The notes beneath the pieces are model-generated. The model worked only from the letters and a program-made list of their open reading frames with translations. It was not told the DNA's origin and did not search any database. From assembly GCA_027482185.1 (NCBI GenBank), contig JAIXWF010000022.1, forward strand, positions 372,001 to 436,000: 64,000 nucleotides of DNA, written 5' to 3'. Every line of letters begins with the position of its first letter. Within the stretch, counting starts at the first letter, position 1. Positions 58,150-64,000 of the stretch are shown here, piece after piece. The position numbers and the translations under genes were made by a program. Source of the stretch: Opitutaceae bacterium (GTDB lineage: Bacteria; Verrucomicrobiota; Verrucomicrobiia; Opitutales; Opitutaceae).

Positions 58150-61100
58150 ATGAAACCCTCCCCCCACCTCCGTCGCTGGTCCGGCGGCCTCCTGCTGCTG
58201 GCCGCGGCCGCCGGCCTCCGTGCGCAGACCGCCCCCGTCCCCTCGGCCGCCGCGGCGCCCGAGCAGCCCCTGAAGCTCGAGGCCTTCACGGTCACGGGCT
58301 CGAACATCAAGCGCCTCGACATTGAAAAGGTGCTGCCCGTCACGGTCTTCGACCAGGCCGCGATAGAGGTCCGCGACGCCGCCCAGCCTTCCGAATTGCT
58401 GACCGCGCTCCCGCAGGTCACCGGCATGCCCGGCAATGAAACCGCCACGCTCGGCGCCACCGCCCGCGGCGACAACGCCAGCGTCTCGCTCCGCGGCATC
58501 CCGTCGAGCAACACGCTCATTCTCCTCAACGGCCGCCGCCTCGTGCCGCACCCGATCAGCCAGGGCGAAGCCGGCGTCCCCACGCTCTCCACCAACGTCA
58601 ACACGCTGCCCAACCGCGGCCTCGACCGCGTCGAGGTCCTGCGCGACGGCGCCTCTTCGGTGTACGGCACCGACGCCGTCGCCGGCGTCGTGAACTACGT
58701 CACGCAACGGATGTTCCGCGGCACCGAGCTCTCCCTGCGCTACGGCCAGACCCGCTACAACGACGGCGAGGAGTACCGCGCGACGCTCACGCACGGCTTC
58801 GATTTCGCCAAGGGCCGCGGCCGCGCGATGTTTACCGCCGACTTCTACAGCCGCGCCGCGATGTACGCGCGCGACCGCGATTTCGCCGCCGACAACGACC
58901 ACAGCAGCGTCGCGCCGGCCCCGTGGAACGTCGCGACCAACACCACCTTCAACGCCCGTTCCGCCACCACGGCGTTCGGCAATTTCCTGCTCGGTACCGT
59001 CACCGCCACCAACGCCTTCGGCAGTGTCACCGGCTTCGCCGGCGCCCGCCCCGCCGGCGTGCCCGCGACCATGGCGGCCGCTTCCGGTCTCTTCGTCCTC
59101 CAACCCAACGGCAGCGGCGGCGCCGTCTTCGGCACCGCGGCCCCGAGCCGCGCCGGCGTGACGCGCGACTACTACTGGAACAACAACGCCTACCGCGTCA
59201 TCCAGCCCGCTTCCGACCGCACGAACGTGTTCGCCAGCGCCGAGTTCGATGCCACGGACCGCATCACGGTCTTCACCGAGGCCAGTCTCTACCGCGCCCA
59301 CTCGGTCACCTACCGCGAACCCGACGGCATCACGCAGAGCACCGACGGCTTCATCATCGTCCCGGCGACGAATCCGTGGAATCCCTTCGGCACGCGTTTC
59401 TGGTCCCCGACCGGCGCGCCCAATGCCGACGGCACCGCGCGCCTCACCGGCACGCCCTCCGCGGTTTCCATCACCAACAAGCGCCTCACCGATCTCGCCA
59501 CGCGTACCGACTACGTCGATACGGCCGTCTACCGCGGCCTCGCCGGCCTGCGCGGCAAGCTCTCCGGCTCCTGGAGCTGGGAAGCCGTCGTCCTCTATTC
59601 CGCCGCCCGCGTGACGGAAAACGAAGAAGGCCCGACCCGGAAGAGCCAGCTGATCGCCGCGATCAACCAGACCGATCCGGCCCGCGCCTTCAATCCGTTC
59701 ACCCGCACCTTCGGGGTGCAGAACGGCAATCTCGTCGTCACCGGGCCGTACGTGAACCCGGAGAGCGTGCAGTCGACCTTCCGCTCGAGCTTCATCCGCA
59801 ACGGCATCACCCGCCTCGGCAGCTTCGACTTCCGCGCCAACGGCGATCTCTTCTCCCTCTGGGGCGGCAACAAGGTCGGCGGCGCCGTCGGCGGCGAATT
59901 CCGCTTCGAGGCCTACGACGACTATCGTCCGCCCTATGCCGGCCTGAACCCGGCCGACTCCGGCCTTGATCCGACGTCGAACGACTTCCTCGGCTTCTCG
60001 CCCAACTCCGACACCCACGGCAACCGCCATGTCTCCGCGCTGTACGCCGAGACCGTCATTCCCCTCGTCGGCCGCGAATCGCGCCTGCCGCTGGTCGAAT
60101 CCCTCGAGCTCACCGCCTCGGCCCGTTACGAGAGCTACACCGACTTCGGCGAGACCACGAAACCGAAATACGGCGTCAACTGGCGCCCGGCCCGCTGGGT
60201 CATGGTGCGCGCTTCCTACAACGAAGGCTTCAAGGCGCCCAATCTCGCCCAGCTCTTCACCGGCACGCTCATCCGCACCGTCACCGGCAGCACCGACACC
60301 TACCGCAGCGCCGTCACCGGCCTGATCACCGACGGGCCCTCGAACCGCCGCAGCGTGGCCTCCGGCAACCGCGCGCTCCGGCCCGAGACCGCCACCGGCA
60401 AATCCGCCGGCGTCGTCGTCGAAGTCCCCGGCGTCCGCGGCCTCTCCGTCTCCGTCGACTACTACGAGATCCGCCAGCAGAGCCTCATCGCCTCGGGCGG
60501 CGGCATCCCCGACGACACCGCGGCCCTGCAGGCCGCCACGCAGCGGGCCCTCGCCGCCGGCCAAGCCATCGGCTCGATCGACCTCGGCAGCGGCACCGCC
60601 GCCTACCAGGGCGACCAGTCCGTCGTCCGCCTGCCCGTCACGCAGGCCGACCGCGACGCCTTCGCCGCCTACAACGCGCGCCAGACCAATCCCGGCAACC
60701 AGCGCGCCGTCGTCGGTGCGATCGACATCCTCCGCACGTCCTACTTCAACCGCTCGGAGCAGTTCACCAACGGCTTCGACTTCGACGTGAACTACCGTTT
60801 CCCGTCGTTCGCGGTCGGCCAGTTCAACCTCAACACGAATTGGTCCTACCTGAACGATTTCCACGGCTACGCGACGGCGTCGTCTCCGCGGACCGAATAC
60901 CGCGACGGCAACAGCGCCAATGTCGGCGGCGCGACGCCGAAGTGGCGCGGCGGCTCGACCCTCACCTGGCGAAAGAAACAGTGGAGCGGCGGTTTCGGTT
61001 TCTACTACATCGGCCGCTTCACCGACCTTAACGCCACCACGACCCAGGCGGTCTGGGATTCGCTGGGCAATCCGGCCTACATCCAGCCGATCTTCAACAA

Positions 61101-61338
61101 CGGCGCCATGTCCTACCGTTACGTCGTGCGCGATTCGAAGACCTACAACCTCTTCGGTTCGTACCGGGTCTCGGCCTCCAGCCGTTGGCTGAACCAGATG
61201 ACGATCCGCGTCGGCATCAACAACCTCTTCGATGCCAAGCCGCCGCTCTCCGCCGACTCCCGCGGCTACGAGCCGTCGGTGCACAACACGATCGCCCGCG
61301 GCCGCACCTACACGCTGCAGGTCACCAAGAAACTCTGA
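58150..61338 (+). CDS. TonB-dependent receptor
   Basis: A 1062-residue outer-membrane receptor. A signal peptide (LLLLAAAAGLRAQ) is followed by KLEAFTVTGSN, identical to the receptor at 25858 and a probable TonB-interacting region. The plug has QPSELLTALPQVTGM, VSLRGIPSSNTLILLNGRR and RVEVLRDGASSVYGTDAVAG. The barrel is long, with extended loops around residues 250-420, and ends in TLQVTKKL. The terminal residue is Leu, not the usual Phe. The substrate is unknown; neighbouring dctA may hint at carboxylates or their complexes, but that is weak. A strong intrinsic terminator follows. Confidence 0.92.
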   Translation: MKPSPHLRRWSGGLLLLAAAAGLRAQTAPVPSAAAAPEQPLKLEAFTVTGSNIKRLDIEKVLPVTVFDQAAIEVRDAAQPSELLTALPQVTGMPGNETATLGATARGDNASVSLRGIPSSNTLILLNGRRLVPHPISQGEAGVPTLSTNVNTLPNRGLDRVEVLRDGASSVYGTDAVAGVVNYVTQRMFRGTELSLRYGQTRYNDGEEYRATLTHGFDFAKGRGRAMFTADFYSRAAMYARDRDFAADNDHSSVAPAPWNVATNTTFNARSATTAFGNFLLGTVTATNAFGSVTGFAGARPAGVPATMAAASGLFVLQPNGSGGAVFGTAAPSRAGVTRDYYWNNNAYRVIQPASDRTNVFASAEFDATDRITVFTEASLYRAHSVTYREPDGITQSTDGFIIVPATNPWNPFGTRFWSPTGAPNADGTARLTGTPSAVSITNKRLTDLATRTDYVDTAVYRGLAGLRGKLSGSWSWEAVVLYSAARVTENEEGPTRKSQLIAAINQTDPARAFNPFTRTFGVQNGNLVVTGPYVNPESVQSTFRSSFIRNGITRLGSFDFRANGDLFSLWGGNKVGGAVGGEFRFEAYDDYRPPYAGLNPADSGLDPTSNDFLGFSPNSDTHGNRHVSALYAETVIPLVGRESRLPLVESLELTASARYESYTDFGETTKPKYGVNWRPARWVMVRASYNEGFKAPNLAQLFTGTLIRTVTGSTDTYRSAVTGLITDGPSNRRSVASGNRALRPETATGKSAGVVVEVPGVRGLSVSVDYYEIRQQSLIASGGGIPDDTAALQAATQRALAAGQAIGSIDLGSGTAAYQGDQSVVRLPVTQADRDAFAAYNARQTNPGNQRAVVGAIDILRTSYFNRSEQFTNGFDFDVNYRFPSFAVGQFNLNTNWSYLNDFHGYATASSPRTEYRDGNSANVGGATPKWRGGSTLTWRKKQWSGGFGFYYIGRFTDLNATTTQAVWDSLGNPAYIQPIFNNGAMSYRYVVRDSKTYNLFGSYRVSASSRWLNQMTIRVGINNLFDAKPPLSADSRGYEPSVHNTIARGRTYTLQVTKKL

Positions 61339-61347
61339 CCCGTTCCG

Positions 61348-61376
61348 GGGCCGGTCTTCGGACCGGCCCTTTTTTT
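61348..61376 (+). terminator. Rho-independent terminator with TTCG loop
   Basis: A 9-base stem (GGGCCGGTC and its complement) closed by the stable tetraloop TTCG is followed by seven T. It begins 10 bases after the TonB receptor stop codon. Confidence 0.95.
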
Positions 61377-61389
61377 GCCCGGCCGCCGG

Positions 61390-61623
61390 CTACTCGCCGA
61401 GCTTCCGGGCCAGCTTCCAACCCGCATACACGCCCGCGAGACTGCCGATCCCGCTCAGCACAAACGCCCCGCCGAAACCCAAGCCGACCGCCTCGCCCAG
61501 GGCCCAGCCGGCGTACCCGCCGAGCGTCGTCCCGACCAAGATGCACAGGCGGTTCACGGTCCGACCGTGGCCGCTCCCGCGGCCGCCCGCGAGCCGGTTC
61601 TCGCATCTAATCTTCCCGCCCAC
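61390..61623 (-). CDS. Small glycine-rich membrane protein
   Basis: Up to 77 residues. The second half has two hydrophobic, glycine-zipper-like segments ([20 protein letters not shown] and [20 protein letters not shown]) and ends KLARKLGE. No named family is recognised. The start is uncertain: the ATG at 61623 gives 77 residues, a GTG at 61557 gives 55 and leaves only the membrane part. It is convergent with the TonB receptor, next to its terminator, and divergent from pckG. Coding potential is supported by the coherent two-helix pattern. Confidence 0.55.
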   Translation of the reverse strand: MGGKIRCENRLAGGRGSGHGRTVNRLCILVGTTLGGYAGWALGEAVGLGFGGAFVLSGIGSLAGVYAGWKLARKLGE

Positions 61624-61695
61624 GTCCGCTTCTTGCCGTCCGCCCCCGGGCTTTGCCGTTTACTCTCCCTGCCTCCCGAAACACCCTCGATCGCT

Positions 61696-63522
61696 ATGAA
61701 AAAGAGCCCTGCTGCGAAACCGCTCGCGACCAACAAGCACCTCCTGCGCTGGGTCGAAAAGATGGCCGACCTGTGCAAGCCCGACGCGATCCATTGGGTC
61801 GACGGCTCCAAGGCCGAGTACGACGCGCTCTGCGCGCAGATGGTCGGGGCCGGCACGTTCACCAAGCTGAACCAAAAGCTGTGGCCGGGCTGCTACCTCG
61901 CCCGCTCCGACGCGAGCGACGTCGCCCGCGTCGAGGACCGCACCTACATCTGCGCGCTCTCCAAGGAAGCCGCCGGCCCGACGAACAACTGGGTCGATCC
62001 CTTCGAGATGCGGAAGACCCTGAAGGGGCTTTTCGCCGGCTGCATGCGCGGCCGCACGATGTACGTGCTCGCGTTCAGCATGGGCCCGGTCGGCTCGCCG
62101 ATGTCGCAGATCGGCGTCCAGCTCACCGATTCGCCCTACGTGGTCGTCAACATGCGCATCATGGCGCGCATCGGCAAAAAGGTCTTCGAGCTGATCGACC
62201 GCAACTTCAAGCGCGTCGTCCCCTGCATCCATTCCGTCGGCGCCCCGCTCAAGCCCGGCCAGGCCGACGTCGCGTGGCCGTGCAACAAGGAGAAGTACAT
62301 CGTGCACTTCCCCGAGACGCGCGAGATCTGGAGCTTCGGCTCCGGCTACGGCGGCAACGCCCTCCTCGGCAAAAAGTGCTTCGCGCTCCGCATCGCGTCC
62401 GCGATGGCGCGCGACGAAGGCTGGATGGCCGAGCACATGCTGATCCTCGGCGTCGAGAATCCCGAGGGCAAAAAGACCTACGTCGCGGCCGCGTTCCCCA
62501 GCGCCTGCGGCAAAACCAATTTCGCGATGCTCATCCCTCCCGCGCATTTCTCGCAGCAGGGCTGGAAGGTGTGGACCGTCGGCGACGACATCGCGTGGAT
62601 CAAACCCGACGACCAGGGCCGCCTGCGCGCGATCAATCCCGAGGCCGGTTTCTTCGGCGTCGCGCCCGGCACGAGCAACAAGACCAACCCGAACGCGATG
62701 GCCGCGCTCGCGAAGAACACGATCTTCACGAACGTCGCCTACACGCCCGAGGGCGGCGTCTGGTGGGAAGGCATGACCGACGAGCCGCCGGCGTCGGCGA
62801 TTGATTGGCAGGGCAAGCCCTGGACGCCCGAGATCGCGAAGGCGACGGGCGCCAAGGCTGCGCACGCCAACGCGCGTTTCACCGCGCCGGCCTCGCAGTG
62901 CCCGACGATCGATCCGGATTGGGAGAAACCCGAGGGCGTGCCGATCAGCGCCTTCATTTTCGGCGGCCGCCGCGCGACGACGATGCCGTTGGTTTACCAG
63001 GCCTTCAATTGGTCCAGCGGCGTCTACGTCGGCGCCACGATGGGCTCGGAAATGACCGCCGCCGCCGCCGGCACGATCGGCAAAGTGCGCCGCGACCCGA
63101 TGGCGATGCTGCCGTTCTGCGGGTACAACATGGGCGACTACTTCCGCCACTGGATCCACATGCAGCGCCGCCTGAGCGAGACGCCGCGCGTGTTCCACGT
63201 GAATTGGTTCCGCAAAGACAAAGACGGGAAATTCATGTGGCCGGGCTTCAGCGAAAACATGCGCGTGCTCAAATGGATCGTCGACCGCGTGCGGGCCGGC
63301 GGCCGCGCCAAGGAGACGCCGATCGGCTGGGTGCCCCGTTACAAGGACATCGATTGGACCGGCATGGATTTCCCGGAAGCCAAGTTCGACGAACTGCAGG
63401 CCTTCGACCGCGCCGCCTGGCGCGCCGAGGTCCTCGGCCACGAGGAACTCTTCATCGACCTGCATTCGCACTTGCCGAAGGAGATGGTCTACGAGCGCGA
63501 GTTGCTGATCTGCCGCATGTGA
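61696..63522 (+). CDS. pckG: Phosphoenolpyruvate carboxykinase (GTP)
   Basis: A 608-residue GTP-dependent PEPCK, the usual length. It converts oxaloacetate and GTP to PEP, GDP and CO2 in gluconeogenesis. The kinase-1a P-loop with the reactive Cys is [13 protein letters not shown]. Metal-binding and substrate blocks are [44 protein letters not shown] and [16 protein letters not shown]. The start is the ATG at MKKSPAAKP. It is monocistronic, and a GC hairpin follows. It works with DctA when C4 acids are the carbon source. Confidence 0.97.
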   Translation: MKKSPAAKPLATNKHLLRWVEKMADLCKPDAIHWVDGSKAEYDALCAQMVGAGTFTKLNQKLWPGCYLARSDASDVARVEDRTYICALSKEAAGPTNNWVDPFEMRKTLKGLFAGCMRGRTMYVLAFSMGPVGSPMSQIGVQLTDSPYVVVNMRIMARIGKKVFELIDRNFKRVVPCIHSVGAPLKPGQADVAWPCNKEKYIVHFPETREIWSFGSGYGGNALLGKKCFALRIASAMARDEGWMAEHMLILGVENPEGKKTYVAAAFPSACGKTNFAMLIPPAHFSQQGWKVWTVGDDIAWIKPDDQGRLRAINPEAGFFGVAPGTSNKTNPNAMAALAKNTIFTNVAYTPEGGVWWEGMTDEPPASAIDWQGKPWTPEIAKATGAKAAHANARFTAPASQCPTIDPDWEKPEGVPISAFIFGGRRATTMPLVYQAFNWSSGVYVGATMGSEMTAAAAGTIGKVRRDPMAMLPFCGYNMGDYFRHWIHMQRRLSETPRVFHVNWFRKDKDGKFMWPGFSENMRVLKWIVDRVRAGGRAKETPIGWVPRYKDIDWTGMDFPEAKFDELQAFDRAAWRAEVLGHEELFIDLHSHLPKEMVYERELLICRM

Positions 63523-63531
63523 CCGCCGGCG

Positions 63532-63554
63532 CCGGGGCCGCCCGGCCCCGGTTT
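63532..63554 (+). terminator. Probable terminator after pckG
   Basis: CCGGGGCC (63532-63539) pairs with GGCCCCGG (63544-63551) around a 4-base loop and is followed by only three T. The stem is strong but the T run weak. Confidence 0.5.
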
Positions 63555-63616
63555 GGGTAGAAACGCACGGGGGCCGGACCCTTAAATTCCGGCCTGCTGT
63601 GCCGATAGCATGGGAC

Positions 63617-64000
63617 ATGTCCGCTGTCCCGGCCCCGTCGTCGATTTTTCCCCGCGAGAAGCTCCTGCAGGTGGCGCGTGCGCTGCCGGCCGACCTCCGG
63701 GTCCTCGCCTCCCTCGGCGAACTGCTCCAGGATCCGAATTCCGACCTCGACCAAGTGGCCGATTTGCTGCGGCGCGATGTGGCCATGGCCGCCCGGATCG
63801 TGCGCATCAGCAACAGCCCGCTGTTCGGCGGCAGCGGCGCGATCGCGTCCGTCGAACAGGCCGTGAACCGCGTCGGTTTCGGGGAGATTCTCAAGTTGGT
63901 CGGCACCGCCACGGCGGCGCGTTTCACCGAATCCGCCCTCGACCACTACGGCATCGGCGCGCACCGCCTGCGGGCCAACATGCTCTACGGCGCGCTCGCC
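63617..64000 (+). CDS. HDOD-domain protein, 3' end cut by window
   Basis: The first 128 codons of a gene that runs off the window. The sequence LLQVARALPADLRVLASLGE, then DLDQVADLLRRDVAMAARIV and RISNSPLFGGSGAIASVEQAVNRVG, is the start of an HDOD domain (the inactive HD-GYP relative), the segment with the conserved NSPLF. HDOD proteins take part in signalling, often with c-di-GMP or chemotaxis partners. Downstream domains cannot be seen. The start is the ATG at MSAVPAPSS, 94 bases after pckG. Confidence 0.85.
   Translation, partial: MSAVPAPSSIFPREKLLQVARALPADLRVLASLGELLQDPNSDLDQVADLLRRDVAMAARIVRISNSPLFGGSGAIASVEQAVNRVGFGEILKLVGTATAARFTESALDHYGIGAHRLRANMLYGALA

Noticed and set aside
56701-61284. 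A 1527-codon open frame on the minus strand opposite dctA and the TonB receptor
   Set aside because: It is antisense to two well-supported genes, has no domain, and its composition is what GC-rich third positions produce on the opposite strand.

Overview
The window is very GC-rich DNA, densely coded on both strands. It most resembles a Verrucomicrobiota genome of the Opitutaceae type. That placement is an inference from several traits seen together: three large TonB-dependent receptors (two share the plug start KLEAFTVTGSN), many Gfo/Idh/MocA dehydrogenases (two with Tat signals), a c-type cytochrome of the kind common in the PVC group, a YXWGXW-like envelope protein and a REP-associated transposase. 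No rRNA, tRNA, CRISPR array, prophage or plasmid module was found. I count 44 protein genes, the last cut by the window edge.

Layout. 1-5.8 kb: polysaccharide genes (two GT2 glycosyltransferases, an undecaprenyl-phosphate sugar transferase, an O-antigen-ligase/TPR fusion). 5.8-10.7 kb: a VTT membrane protein coupled to xseA, a siderophore-type TonB receptor and a cupin. 10.9-17.5 kb: a translationally coupled FG-GAP / unknown / cytochrome c operon, divergent from two tandem Tat-exported Gfo/Idh paralogues. 17.6-24.6 kb: transglutaminase, ATP-grasp/alpha-E and transglutaminase-DUF2126 genes, followed by an envelope protein. 25.9-31.8 kb: a probable purine scavenging locus (TonB receptor, exported deaminase, nucleoside hydrolase, phosphoribosyltransferase). 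32.5-38.6 kb: Gfo/Idh and sugar-isomerase-like genes, apt and a 2-hydroxyacid dehydrogenase. 38.8 kb: a RAYT-type HUH protein. 39.7-44.4 kb: a peptide-binding lipoprotein, asnS and a PAS sensor. 44.5-52.2 kb: an SDR, an AttEFGH-like ABC system and a second LolCDE/MacB-like ABC pair. 52.2-58.1 kb: Gfo/Idh, DUF3299, ACT, CDF, GntR and dctA. 58.1-64 kb: a TonB receptor, pckG and the start of an HDOD protein.

The most unusual content is in the spacers. First, there are two families of short hairpins led by a GTAG tetranucleotide, the architecture known for REP elements. One family has eight full copies, including three inverted pairs and compensatory stem changes. The only RAYT-like gene in the window keeps the HUH motif but encodes no tyrosine at all. 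Second, many spacers hold degenerate word arrays with a strict 7-base period (others 9, one 8). These are often arranged as inverted arms between convergent genes or next to stop codons, and two lie beside clear intrinsic terminators. The words differ between loci but the period is shared, which coding or classical terminators do not explain.
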